Source: Linyphia triangularis
Taxonomy: Eukaryota; Arthropoda; Arachnida; Araneae; Linyphiidae
Direction of reading: 5' to 3'
Length of the DNA: 64,000 nucleotides
Assembly (NCBI GenBank): GCA_963978545.1
Contig: OZ021723.1
Location: 2,542,001 to 2,606,000 of the forward strand
Made by a program: the position numbers and the translations under genes. Positions 12,735 through 22,571 of this stretch are shown one piece after another; the first letter of the stretch is position 1; every line of letters starts with the position of its first letter. The notes beneath the pieces are model-generated. The model saw only the letters and a list, made by a program, of their open reading frames with translations, was not told where the DNA came from and did no database searches.

Positions 12735-13484
12735 ATGTTTTCATCAACGTTGGTCAAATATGGCAGTCCACAGAAAGCCAGCAACCGTTCTTCGAAAACG
12801 GCCATCGATGCCATCATCGAGAAATCAACAAATATGGTACCAACAAAAGAATCAGTGACATCGCGAAACGAAGACATGCTGGACGTCCTTCTTCCACCCA
12901 TGGTAACCGAAGATGACAGTGAGTACTGGTACCAGAAAGTCAGCCGAGCGCCAGCGACATCAGGCGACTTGTTTCGGCTCCAAGAAAAACTTGACGCTGA
13001 ACTCCTGAAGCAAGAAGCCAGAGAAATAGGCTTGTGCCCGATCCGCAATGAGCTTTTCGAACAGTGTTTTAAGGAGCTTATCAGACAGGAATTTGTGGTT
13101 TGTCCTGAACGCGGAAGGTTGCTGAGGATGGTGTACCTTGAGAAGAAGCTGTCGCTGACTGCTGGGATGAGTTGCTATGAGAGTGCTTTGGCGTACGGTA
13201 TACAAAAGAAATTAGGTTCGAAGCAGGAGGTGGAGCTGCTGACGGAGGAGTTAACTAACTTGATGATGAAGGCGGACGAGCTGGAGGTGACACAGCGATC
13301 GATGGAAAAAAAAGTTATTGAAGTTAAGGGGAAGTGCGAGAAGGAGGAAATTTCCGTACAGCAGAAGTGTGATGCTGAAGAATCAAAACTGACTAAGGAG
13401 AATGAGGAGTTGCTGGCTCAGATGCTGAACTGTATTGAAGTGGATATTAATGTAGAAACTTCGCAGGAAAAGAAAACTACATAA
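12735..13484 (+). CDS. DNALI1: axonemal dynein light intermediate chain (p28/DNALI1 family)
   Basis: Predicted 249-residue component of inner-arm axonemal dyneins, which bend motile cilia and flagella (in most arthropods only sperm). The N-terminus SSTLVKYGSP matches the family's LLKYDTP-like start. LLPP lies at about 52-55. The signature CPIRNELFEQCF...LIRQEF..CPERGRLL..V covers about 101-132. Residues about 155-235 are charged and heptad-like, the coiled coil that ends these proteins. Length is close to that of vertebrate and algal homologues (about 250-260). The ATG at 12735 is chosen because it places the conserved N-terminus correctly; the frame extends upstream only without another ATG. 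The whole coding region is in one exon with no visible lesion, so it is either an intronless gene or an intact retrocopy. No poly-A tract follows the stop, so retrocopy status is not shown. Confidence 0.92.
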   Translation: MFSSTLVKYGSPQKASNRSSKTAIDAIIEKSTNMVPTKESVTSRNEDMLDVLLPPMVTEDDSEYWYQKVSRAPATSGDLFRLQEKLDAELLKQEAREIGLCPIRNELFEQCFKELIRQEFVVCPERGRLLRMVYLEKKLSLTAGMSCYESALAYGIQKKLGSKQEVELLTEELTNLMMKADELEVTQRSMEKKVIEVKGKCEKEEISVQQKCDAEESKLTKENEELLAQMLNCIEVDINVETSQEKKTT

Positions 13485-14281
13485 GGAATGTTTTGTTGTG
13501 GAATTTTGGTGGTCGCACAAAGACCAATCTTCTTCTAATTGAAATTTGTAAAAAGGTTATATATTGGATTTATCTGTATAGAATAGGATGTTATATTGTG
13601 TACTCTTCCATTAGACACGTACCAGAAAAAATTATCAAATTGCTGCTCATTCAAACTAATAACCTTCAAATTATTTATAATTCATATAACAAACCAACCT
13701 GGTTAAAATGGGCTGTACGCTCTCCCCTACCCCCCTTTTTTTTTGGTGATTTTGCGCCAATCCCCGATTCGGGCAACCTATTTTGGGTCGCGAATCGGAA
13801 TAGAAAAATGCAGTTCAAGATAAACTGAAATCTGTTTCCTTCTTCTAAAATATTGATATTTATAGTTAATTTACAAATAGTTAAATGTTGCAAAATTTAA
13901 TTTTAGCATGTTTAATATTTATATATATATTTTTGTTATTTTTTATTTCCCTAAAAATCGCGTTATTTGCCTAGCGATATATAGAATTGGCATCCATTTT
14001 TCCACACCCGTAGTTAGGTGTCATTTGAACTTGGCGACATTTTGAAAAGTCGCCAAGGAGGAAGCTTATAGCACATTTTAACCAAACAAACCGTTAGAGG
14101 GTTGCTGTAACAAACCGTAAATATTTTGTCTTGGTGACATTTATGTATCATTTAAACATAAAAATATTTAGGCCAGGCGATAATTGTACCAAATAGTACG
14201 CGTTTAATGGAAAAGTAGTTTCCTATGTTAAAATAAGGTACATTTCCGTTATACGGTCGTGCTAAGCCCAGAAGTCGAATC

Positions 14282-14312
<31 letters not shown>

Positions 14313-14429
14313 GACAAATTGAGTTATTGTTACTTGAAGATTCTGTAATTTTATCTACATATAGGTGAAGTTTAAATGTCGTACCAGTCCCAGTATCCGG
14401 TAGACAGTAGGTGAACTTTTTGTTGGCAG
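13485..14429. other. intergenic or intronic DNA between the dynein gene and gene X
   Basis: The dynein stop is followed by AT-rich DNA with a short C/T-rich block near 13720-13745 and a poly-T run at about 14285-14312. An ATG at 14376 opens a 12-codon frame that hits TGA at 14412-14414 and is in the same frame as the exon starting at 14430; see that entry. Confidence 0.4.
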
Positions 14430-14491
14430 CAAAAGTTCAAACCGCCTGGTTTTGTCGGAGGTCCGGTCCGACACGGACCATTGTCGGGACT
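14430..14491 (+). pseudogene. gene X, 5' part of an exon interrupted by a retrotransposon
   Basis: These 62 nt and the 128 nt at 20407-20534 form one exon once the BEL/Pao element and one copy of its GGACT duplication are removed. An acceptor AG sits at 14428-14429. The reading frame starts in phase 0, runs through KFKPPGFVGGPVRHGPLSG and crosses the insertion point with no stop. The Pro/Gly-rich coding composition contrasts with the flanking AT-rich DNA. In the same frame upstream, an ATG at 14376 is separated from this segment by a TGA at 14412, so this may instead be one longer exon with a nonsense codon. The family was not recognised. In this haplotype the element must truncate the product unless it is spliced out. 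Confidence 0.6.
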
Positions 14492-14756
14492 TGTAGGATC
14501 TCACTTGGATCCTTTTTCAGGTTCAAATTATGGAAGGTAACAAACGCCAGCACACTTAAGAAACGAGAGCAAAATCCTTCACGTCTTTCTTTAATTACAA
14601 AAAATTTAGAACTGGAACAAGAACATATATAAAATAACCGTTTTTACATTCTAAAAAAAGATTATCGTCTGCACTTTTTCAGTTCGTAACAGAATTCAGA
14701 ACAAGCCGAATAGTACAAAAGTCAATTCTTATAAGCAACTCCATGATGACGTAACA
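14492..14756 (-). repeat. 3' LTR of the BEL/Pao element
   Basis: 265-bp LTR, left on the plus strand and therefore 3' for the element. It begins TGTAGGATC and ends GACGTAACA. Compared with the other LTR the only difference I found is C versus T near 14582 (CTTCACGTC here, CTTCATGTC there). Confidence 0.97.
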
Positions 14757-14773
14757 TACTCCCACCTTTTTTG
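14757..14773 (-). promoter_or_regulatory. polypurine tract of the BEL/Pao element
   Basis: On the element's strand the sequence just before the 3' LTR is AAAAAAGGTGGGAGTA, a purine run directly abutting the LTR. This is the expected position of the plus-strand primer for reverse transcription. Confidence 0.8.
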
Positions 14774-14782
14774 AGTATTTAT

Positions 14783-17700
14783 TTACTCAAAAAACAAAGT
14801 CACATTGAGCAAGTCCAGTCTCTTCGGGGGTTTCACCTTTCTCCCATATCTTGAAATCCCGTGGATATCGTCAGCCGAAGCATCAGGAATTGACTCGGCA
14901 TTCACAGGACCTTGAACTGGATCATCAGTAACGTCTGGTACATCAGAAGGGGTAGTGACCGCCACAGGAATATCTTCAGACTGTACCTCTAAGGGAAATA
15001 CTCGTTGGATAGGACGAATTATTATTGAGTTACCACATTTTAGTCGTAAAGAACGAATTTTCCCATCTCTACCTGGGATCAATTCCAATACCTTGGCTAG
15101 AGGCCAATATAAACCCTTCTTGTTAGGATTCTCAATGAGCACAACTTCTCCAACAGTCAAGAAACGAGATGATGGTTTTTGACTTTTTTCTACTAACAAA
15201 CCTAAATACTCTTTTCGGAACCTGCTCCTTAAATCCTTAAGAAGTTTAGACCGAAACTTCACTCGTTTTTGAAACTTGGCAAAATCACTTAAATCTAAGT
15301 CAGTGACATCAAGAGAAGAATTACTCATCAAAAACATTGCTGGCGTAATTGCCACAAGATCCTCGGAATCCTCTGAAATGTAAGTTAATGGGCGAGAGTT
15401 TATGATAGACTCACAGTCACATAAAACAGTTAGAAGCTCTTCATACGACAAAATCGCGTTTCCTAAAGTACGCTTTAAGAGATCTTTAACCACTCTTATA
15501 AGTCTCTCCCACCATCCTCCCCACCATGCAGCGGTGGGTGGGATGAACTTCCACTTTATTTGTTGAATTTCTGTCTCCCGCTCTATACTCTCCCAATCAA
15601 GATTTTTGAATTCAGCTACAGCACCCCTAAAGTTAGTACCATTGTCTGAATACACTATCTTAGGTCTTCCTCTGCGTGCGATAAAGCGTCGAAATGAAAG
15701 CAGAAAGTTCTCTGTTGACAACGAAGTTATGAGCTCCAAGTGCACTGCTCTGAAGACTGCACAGGTATAGAGAACAATCCAGACTTTTTCACCATTCTGG
15801 AGGAAGAGAGGGCCGGCCAGATCAACACCTAACACCTCAAAAACATTAGTATCCCTAACTCGGTCAGGAGGCAGAGCTACTGGTTCAGTAACAGCTGGTT
15901 TTGCACTGTACCTTCGACACCTCACACACTTCCTAACGATATTTCGGACAGTTTTTCTAGCTTTTAGAATCCAATATTTCTCTCTGATAATTGAGAGAAG
16001 TATTTGAGTACCAGCATGACAATTTGTATGGTGTAAGTATTGGATCAACCTCACAGTCAAGGTACAGTTTTCTGGAAGGAGGATAGGTGACAAAAAACAA
16101 TGGTCATCTTTACGCTCAGTTATTCTGGTCTTAACACGCAGCAATCCCTCATCATCCTTAAATACGTTAATTATTGGTACACAATTTGGATCAGGGAAGA
16201 ATTTTGATTGTTCCGAGCCAATAAGAACCTTTTCGGCTCTTTCAATTTCAGTACACGAGAGTTTTCCCGTCGCTCTATTTTCAGGAGTTTTACGACAGTT
16301 ATCAAGAAATCTCTTGATCCATGCAGTCAACCTGATAATAGAGTGGTAATTCGAAAACTTATTTGAATACCATTCCTCATTGTTTACATTAATGTGACAC
16401 AATTTAACTTTCCTCCTTTCAGAATCGACCTCTTTCACTGCACAATTGATCTCAGTTGTAGGCCAATTTTTAGAATCCTCAATTAGCCATGCTGGGCCTT
16501 CACACCATTTTGAATCCAACAGATATCTGGGTGAACAGCCACGAGAAAGAACATCTGCTGGATTCAAGTGACCTGGAACGTGTCTCCAGTTTTCAGAAGG
16601 AGTAATTTCTCCTATTTCTCTTACTCTATTTGCCACAAAAATTGACCATTCCCCATAATGTTTTATCCAGTATAAAGCTACCATAGAATCCGTCCAAAAG
16701 GTAGTGGTCAAATCAGGCAGGTCCAATGCCTTCTGAATGGATTTGGCCAATCTGGCACCCACGCAACAAGCCAAGAGTTCTAACCTAGGTATTGATACAG
16801 TTTTGGATGGAGCAACCCTAGCCTTTGCTCTAATTAGATGTAATTTAATTCCGAAAGGTGTTTTTGATCTTAAGAAAACGCAAGCCGCGAAAGCAGTTTT
16901 GGAAGCATCTACGAAAACGTGCATGTCTGATGAGGAATTAGCCTCACAATATCTGGGGATTTCTAAGCCCTCTAACAAGGAAATATCAGTGAACCATTTA
17001 TTAAATTTGTTATATAAATCTGGAGGTAAGGGATCATCCCATGATAATTTTAGTTTCCATGTTTCTTGCAACCAAACTTTAGGCTGCAATGTAGCTGCTG
17101 TTAATATGCCAATAGGATCAAAGATTCTCTGAATGGCAGATAACATCGACCGTTTAGTCAATTGTTCAGTTTTTCCTAACTGTTCCTTATCGATGAAACA
17201 CCTAAGAGTATCCCTGTCTAAATTCCATACAACTCCTAATACATTTGTATCACCTTCAGATTTAGTTACGCCCTGCCCTTTAACATTGCTTTCCCATGCT
17301 CTGAGGTTAAAACACCCCATTTTCATAATTTCCTCAGACTTGGAAATAAATGGATGTATTTCCTGGGCGTGGAATACACCGGTAACACAATTGTCTACGT
17401 AGAAGGAATGACGCAGTTTATTAACCAAATCTCGATATTGTGGGGGACTACGCTCTAACAAATGCTTTATTGAGGCTGCTAATAGAAATGGGCTTGAGCA
17501 GACACCGAACACCACGCGACAATGACGATGAATTATTTCTTCACTTTCATGGGGATAGAAAAACCTTAAAAAGTCCTTATGTTTGGGGGTTATACTTAAT
17601 TGCAGAAAAGCTTTCTCAATATCTCCTGATATGCCAATAGGGTACACACGAAATCTATCTAAGATATCCGGTATTAGTTCAATTAAATTTGGACCTCTAT

Positions 17701-18571
17701 GAAGGCAATCATTAAGAGAAGGTCTACTTCTTTCCCTGGCAGATGCATCAAATACGGGGCGGATCTTAGTAGTTTTAGAAGGTGTATACACTGGTCTATG
17801 GGGCATATAATAACCATCATTTTTAATTTCATTATCTGGGACCTTTTCAATGATTTTTAACCTCTCCCATTCTTTAAATACAGCAACATAGGATTCAAGA
17901 CAGTCCTTATCAATTATACCTTGACACATTCGTTTGTGTCTTTTCAATGTTAAACTTTTATTACTTGGTAATTTGCTTTCAGTTTTAAATGGCAAGGACA
18001 ATTCATATCTACCATCTGGAAACACATTTAAATTATTCTCAAATTGCTCAATTGCTTTTGCATAACGCATGTTTCCTTTTAAATTCTCCACTGGATCTCG
18101 AATACCTATTGTTTCCAGATCCCACAATTCTTTGATATTAAAAGTGGACAATTGTGTGGATAACATACTTACCACTGGTTTTGACAATTGTCTTTCACTT
18201 ATAGCAGGCACTGACATTACAACATGTTCCCTAAAATTTTCTTTAATTTTACCCATTAAAGTATATCCTAACTTGGTTTCAACAGCCGTTAAACCACATT
18301 CGAGTGTAATGCTCATACCCGTTAAGATTAACCCAATAGAATCGGCTCCCATTAGTAAATCGATTTCATAATGTGACGAATAAATATCAGGTACATCAAT
18401 ATATTTTTCTTTTAGTTCTGATAGTACCAATATATTCCTAACCTTAGGTAGACACCCACAAATTTTATTCTCTGAAAGAACTGGAATTTTACAAGAAAAG
18501 TCACCCTTTAAACAACTTATTTCAACATTATAGAGGGAATGTTGCTTGGGATCCGTCTGCTTCCCCCCCAA
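14783..18571 (-). CDS. pol: BEL/Pao pol polyprotein (protease end, RT, RNase H, integrase)
   Basis: About 1,262 codons, open throughout. It begins without its own ATG inside the protease and overlaps gag by 44 bp in another frame. Visible domains: rest of the A17-type aspartic protease (about 1-110); reverse transcriptase (about 250-400) with the YVDN catalytic box at 391-394; RNase H (about 550-675) with acidic residues D555, E598, D628 and D673; an HHCC zinc-binding segment (about 845-887); integrase core with D917, D976 and E1022; and a C-terminal BEL-type domain (about 1130-1210). All key catalytic acids are present. The product would make cDNA from the element RNA and insert it into chromosomes. 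Only the frame break at the gag junction looks damaging. Confidence 0.95.
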   Translation of the reverse strand: MGGKQTDPKQHSLYNVEISCLKGDFSCKIPVLSENKICGCLPKVRNILVLSELKEKYIDVPDIYSSHYEIDLLMGADSIGLILTGMSITLECGLTAVETKLGYTLMGKIKENFREHVVMSVPAISERQLSKPVVSMLSTQLSTFNIKELWDLETIGIRDPVENLKGNMRYAKAIEQFENNLNVFPDGRYELSLPFKTESKLPSNKSLTLKRHKRMCQGIIDKDCLESYVAVFKEWERLKIIEKVPDNEIKNDGYYMPHRPVYTPSKTTKIRPVFDASARERSRPSLNDCLHRGPNLIELIPDILDRFRVYPIGISGDIEKAFLQLSITPKHKDFLRFFYPHESEEIIHRHCRVVFGVCSSPFLLAASIKHLLERSPPQYRDLVNKLRHSFYVDNCVTGVFHAQEIHPFISKSEEIMKMGCFNLRAWESNVKGQGVTKSEGDTNVLGVVWNLDRDTLRCFIDKEQLGKTEQLTKRSMLSAIQRIFDPIGILTAATLQPKVWLQETWKLKLSWDDPLPPDLYNKFNKWFTDISLLEGLEIPRYCEANSSSDMHVFVDASKTAFAACVFLRSKTPFGIKLHLIRAKARVAPSKTVSIPRLELLACCVGARLAKSIQKALDLPDLTTTFWTDSMVALYWIKHYGEWSIFVANRVREIGEITPSENWRHVPGHLNPADVLSRGCSPRYLLDSKWCEGPAWLIEDSKNWPTTEINCAVKEVDSERRKVKLCHINVNNEEWYSNKFSNYHSIIRLTAWIKRFLDNCRKTPENRATGKLSCTEIERAEKVLIGSEQSKFFPDPNCVPIINVFKDDEGLLRVKTRITERKDDHCFLSPILLPENCTLTVRLIQYLHHTNCHAGTQILLSIIREKYWILKARKTVRNIVRKCVRCRRYSAKPAVTEPVALPPDRVRDTNVFEVLGVDLAGPLFLQNGEKVWIVLYTCAVFRAVHLELITSLSTENFLLSFRRFIARRGRPKIVYSDNGTNFRGAVAEFKNLDWESIERETEIQQIKWKFIPPTAAWWGGWWERLIRVVKDLLKRTLGNAILSYEELLTVLCDCESIINSRPLTYISEDSEDLVAITPAMFLMSNSSLDVTDLDLSDFAKFQKRVKFRSKLLKDLRSRFRKEYLGLLVEKSQKPSSRFLTVGEVVLIENPNKKGLYWPLAKVLELIPGRDGKIRSLRLKCGNSIIIRPIQRVFPLEVQSEDIPVAVTTPSDVPDVTDDPVQGPVNAESIPDASADDIHGISRYGRKVKPPKRLDLLNVTLFFE

Positions 18572-20081
18572 ACAAACCGTGTAACATGATTTGTTTTGCT
18601 ACAGGTGTCAAGTTCAATTTTTCGATTGCCCGTTGAGTAATGTAGGAATTTTCACTACCGCTGTCCAGAAGGCAGCGCAAAACCAGCTCTTTATTTTTAT
18701 GACTAATTTTAATCATAATTGTTTGTAAATATATATTGGATACTTCTGACTGATTAGAAAGCGTATTGCCTATAACTGTGATACTAGGATCAGATTCTAC
18801 TTTAATGTCTTCAACTTTAATGTCCTCTTTTTTGGGACACATTAAACTTTGATGGGATTTGTCATCGCAAAAACCGCATTTAATGAATTTATTTCGACAA
18901 AATCGTGCCGAATGGTTTAATTTAAAACATTTAAAACAAGCTTTATTTTTTATAAGAATACTCTTCTTATCCTTTAAAGACATTTTCTGCGCCAAAAAAC
19001 AGTCAGAACTAAAGTGATTTTGTTTTGAACAAAATATACATTTAAATTTGGCTGGCCCCTCTTCCTTACCTGCATTAATCAAGACTGCATTTGTGGGCAA
19101 AGATGGCTCCTCATCCCTGCGGTTTGGTAAATTCTTCTGTGGCACTCCAAGTCCCGAGCGAGCAAGTATGATCATCTCCTCACTTTGCACCTCCGAGCGA
19201 AGGAAGGACATTAATCTTTCCAAAGAACGCACGCTTGCGTCAGCTGTTCCACTGGATGCCTCATCAATGGATCGACTCCTTTCCCAGGCACGCAGTACCT
19301 GTTCCGGAAGGCAGGACTCCACCAGGGGTTCCAGAAAATCGGCAAACTTTTCTTTCGTGCGCCCCAAACTTTCCAAAGCAAGTAGCTTACTCTCAAGTAA
19401 GTCATACAGTTCAGATAGGTCGACTTTTCCTTTGCCGGATGCGTTTTTCATAACCAGGCTTAGAAGGTCCCGTACATAAATTTGAACGAGTAATTCATCA
19501 CGACCGAATCTATCCTTCAGTTGAACGATAACTTTTGAATAGTTTTCTCTCGTGGGCGGGTAGCTTTCTACCAGCCTCGCCGCTTTAGATTTTGGCACTA
19601 CACTTTGTAACAAATACTGGAATTTATCTTCATCCGGAATATTGTCATCGCTATGAATTTTGCTAAATTGCGACCAAAAGGCTAGAAAATCCTTCGGCTC
19701 ACCTGTAAATCTTTTCAACTCCAAACGGGGTAACTTAAATTTACGTTTTTCTTCCATCGCGTTAGCACTTTTCGATGCGTCAATATTCATGTTAATTTTT
19801 AATTCCAGCTGTGTCGAGACCGCACAAAATCTGTCCCTGTAGGTTTCCGCTTTTGCAAAATCTTCATCGTAATTCGTCGCCAAATCTTCATCATCCAAGA
19901 GAGCTTGTGCAATGTTCTCCTGTACGGCTTCCAGGCGAGAAAATTTATCCAATAATTGTTTTTGCAAAAGGCATAGTTGGTTTACCGTAGTTTCATCATT
20001 TCGTAAAACCTCTTCAACATTATTGGCACACACCGTGAATGATTGTCTCAAAGCTTTGCGTTTCGTGTTTTCTCCTTCCAT
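18528..20081 (-). CDS. gag: BEL/Pao gag with N-terminal part of protease
   Basis: About 517 residues from the ATG at 20081. The N-terminal half is helical and charged with a DUF1759-like region (around FKLPRLELKRFTGE and the following FWSQF). Three CCHC-like zinc knuckles lie at about 350-363, 384-397 and 404-417; they bind the element RNA. Near the end LLDSGSENSYI (about 473-483) is the aspartic protease active site. The frame then runs into a stop shortly after a run of seven G (18563-18569). In BEL/Pao elements gag and pol are normally one continuous frame, so the break is probably a one-base change in that run. Confidence 0.93.
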   Translation of the reverse strand: MEGENTKRKALRQSFTVCANNVEEVLRNDETTVNQLCLLQKQLLDKFSRLEAVQENIAQALLDDEDLATNYDEDFAKAETYRDRFCAVSTQLELKINMNIDASKSANAMEEKRKFKLPRLELKRFTGEPKDFLAFWSQFSKIHSDDNIPDEDKFQYLLQSVVPKSKAARLVESYPPTRENYSKVIVQLKDRFGRDELLVQIYVRDLLSLVMKNASGKGKVDLSELYDLLESKLLALESLGRTKEKFADFLEPLVESCLPEQVLRAWERSRSIDEASSGTADASVRSLERLMSFLRSEVQSEEMIILARSGLGVPQKNLPNRRDEEPSLPTNAVLINAGKEEGPAKFKCIFCSKQNHFSSDCFLAQKMSLKDKKSILIKNKACFKCFKLNHSARFCRNKFIKCGFCDDKSHQSLMCPKKEDIKVEDIKVESDPSITVIGNTLSNQSEVSNIYLQTIMIKISHKNKELVLRCLLDSGSENSYITQRAIEKLNLTPVAKQIMLHGLFGGEADGSQATFPL

Positions 20082-20110
20082 AGTCAATCTTTAAATCGTT
20101 TTAAAGTCAA

Positions 20111-20125
20111 AAGTCGCGGACGCCA
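20111..20125 (-). promoter_or_regulatory. candidate primer-binding site of the BEL/Pao element
   Basis: On the element's strand TGGCGTCCGCGACTT begins 11 nt after the 5' LTR. TGG is the complement of the CCA end of a tRNA, and BEL-type elements use PBS sequences of the TGGCG... form. The tRNA species was not determined. Confidence 0.6.
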
Positions 20126-20136
20126 CAAAAAATATA

Positions 20137-20401
20137 TGTAGGATCTCACTTGGATCCTTTTTCAGGTTCAAATTATGGAAGGTAACAAACGCCAGCACAC
20201 TTAAGAAACGAGAGCAAAATCCTTCATGTCTTTCTTTAATTACAAAAAATTTAGAACTGGAACAAGAACATATATAAAATAACCGTTTTTACATTCTAAA
20301 AAAAGATTATCGTCTGCACTTTTTCAGTTCGTAACAGAATTCAGAACAAGCCGAATAGTACAAAAGTCAATTCTTATAAGCAACTCCATGATGACGTAAC
20401 A
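20137..20401 (-). repeat. 5' LTR of the BEL/Pao element
   Basis: 265-bp LTR with the same TG...CA ends as the copy at 14492-14756. It should carry the element's promoter; no core promoter motif was assigned. The GGACT duplication follows at 20402-20406. Confidence 0.97.
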
Positions 20402-20406
20402 GGACT

Positions 20407-20534
20407 GTTTCGTAGAATGCTTCAGCTGCGCGGTGAGCATGGCATCTATCCACCCCCACCGTTTCGAAGCTCGGCAGGCTTAGAGAATATGTTTAAGGAT
20501 TATTTTGTCCTACCAATGATCGATGATATAAAAG
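20407..20534 (+). pseudogene. gene X, 3' part of the interrupted exon
   Basis: This continues the frame of 14430-14491 in phase, giving LFRRMLQLRGEHGIYPPPP and then GLENMFKDYFVLPMIDDIK, with no stop. It ends at 20534 before a donor GTAAAT (20535-20540) and leaves one nucleotide for the next exon. The reconstructed exon is 190 nt (63 codons plus 1). The following exon at 22572 supplies the two missing nucleotides to give Glu. The protein is soluble-looking and not recognised. Confidence 0.65.
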
Positions 20535-22571
20535 GTAAATACTAAAAATTAATAAGTTAGTAATTTAGTATGCACCAACCTCCTGAAGTTGCTTAACTTT
20601 AAACCGTCATTTCTTATTTTGAGCCTAGTTGCGGTTACGACTTCAGTGCTTGGCGTAACAGTATAGCACTGCAAGAATTTTTAAGTTGGCGAATAATCTT
20701 TGCGTTTTGGCTATAGTCCGAGATGCGACTGCAATTTTTGGACCTCATCGAACATCATTCTGAATTTTTTACAGAGATTGGAGAAAAGTGAGTAGATTAG
20801 GAATCCACTGATCTGCCGTGACAAAAATGGCCGAAACTGATCAAAAATCGACTTGGAATGAGTTGAACTAAAATCCGATCGCCAAATATGTCATAACTTG
20901 CCAAAAAGAGAACAAACTTTTTCGTCTGGCAACCCACGGCATTTTGATTTTCAATGAGAAAAAGCGCAAACGATTTTTGATCTCTGGCTTGGAAAATGTG
21001 TATCTTTTAAAAGTAAGCCAAATTGGCGACATCAGTTACGTCATCCGTGACGTAATGTTTATTGCCAACTTGGCTCCCTTTTAATAGATGCAAGTAGACC
21101 GTCGCCAGATATCTGAATCGTTTGCAACCTTCTTAATTAATAATTAAAGAGTGAGGGTTACCAAATAAAAAAAAAATTCTCATTATTTGGCAAGTTACGG
21201 CTCATTTGGCAATTAGATTTAGTTCAACTTATTAAAAGTCAATTTTTGACCAGTTTCGGCCATTTTTGCCACGGCAGACCAGTGAAAACGTAATCTACTA
21301 ACTTTTCTCTAATTTCTATAAAAAGAAATCAGAATGATGTTCGATGGGGTCCAAAAATTGCAGTCGCCTCTCAGTCTACTAGTTTTAGTTTCTTTTTCAT
21401 AGACGCCAAAGAGCGTGGCAATGCTATAATGGAAAAGTACGTAAAATGTAAAATAATTACTGACAATTCTTCATATTTCATCTCAACCATTAGGATACTT
21501 TGTCCCATTTATGAGCCATACCAAAATATCTGATATACGGTATCTGCTTAAATGTTGATCCCTCCCAACCCCCTGGATTGCTATGCAATCCCCTTGGCTC
21601 GCTTTGCTCGCCTTAAAGAGAAGCATTTAAAATATGCCCTAGAAAAAAGCTATTTCAGCTGCATAATGCCATGAAACTGAACCTTTTATTATTTATGAAG
21701 AGTCAGAATATTTGCCACGTCATTATTCTGTTGCTGTCGAGACGCGTTAAGCAGGGACAGTGTGGCAACGTAGTAGAAAGATCTTGGAAAACAACAAAAA
21801 TAAACAGTTTTGTACATATATTTAAAAAAGATCGGTTATTTCATTGAACAATTAAAATTTACGGGCTGGTTTTGTATGAAGTGCCAAAATAATTAAAGTT
21901 GCTTATCGAAATTTCTTAACGAAGCAATCATATGCTCACTTAATCTTTTTTGCGATACTTAGAAAATAAAATAAAACAGTGAAAGGCCAATTATCCATCA
22001 TTCAATCAACCGGAACTTTTTGAAAATCAAATTTGGCGAGAAAATTAGCCATATTTCGCCAATAGTTTTTTTTTTTTAATTTTCATATGAGATTTTGAAG
22101 TTGAGTGGGTGGTTTTATTCGTTATTTTGATAGTTTTTAATTCGTAATAACTGAATTTGCACTGATTAAAGATGAGTATAGGTTCAGATTTACTGCACAA
22201 CGCCTCTTAGCGATTTTTTTAAAATTGGCGATTTAGCGCTGAATGCAACCTGGCGACCTCTGGAACATGTTCCAGCAGATAACTTTTCCGAAAAGTCTGA
22301 TTTATCCGGAATTCTAATCCAAAAGAAATGTACACATCTTGGATCTATTTATTCTTGCATCATCGTAACTATTAAATTAATACGTTTTAAATAGGCAATA
22401 ATTTCTATCTGTAGATTGTAATAAGAAAAGAAAAATATAGCGAATCCAAGTTGTTTCTGTTGCCAGATATATTAGTCGAATTTCAAAAGATATATTGTGA
22501 TTGGCTGGAAATTCGTGCATAAAGTGCATTTAGAAGATTGGTGATTGAAGTCGTTGCCATTCTGCTCACAG
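20535..22571 (+). other. intron of gene X
   Basis: Bounded by donor GTAAAT at 20535 and acceptor CTGCTCACAG ending at 22571. It contains the long-inverted-repeat element at 20715-21377. The rest is AT-rich with no other feature supported. Confidence 0.55.
20715..21377. mobile_element. long-inverted-repeat MITE, copy 1
   Basis: The two arms are imperfect inverted repeats of about 250-300 bp: AGTCCGAGATGCGACTGCAA at the left and AGACTGAGAGGCGACTGCAA read inward from the right. Flanking bases are T and A. There is no coding capacity. Related copies are at 47852-48303 and 54811-55457. Confidence 0.8.

Larger units (their letters stand above)
14492..20401 (-). mobile_element. complete BEL/Pao LTR retrotransposon
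   Basis: A 5,910-bp element on the minus strand with 265-bp direct LTRs beginning TG and ending CA, a 5-bp target duplication GGACT (14487-14491 and 20402-20406), a primer-binding-site candidate, a polypurine tract, and gag and pol reading frames. Domain order in pol (protease, reverse transcriptase, RNase H, integrase) together with the DUF1759-like gag and the A17-type protease identifies BEL/Pao. No env-like frame follows integrase. The LTRs appear to differ at only one base, so insertion was very recent. One frameshift between gag and pol may make this copy defective. Confidence 0.97.

Noticed and set aside
16737..17640. Plus-strand open frames within the retrotransposon
   Set aside because: Antisense shadows of the pol frame, which has all domain signatures.
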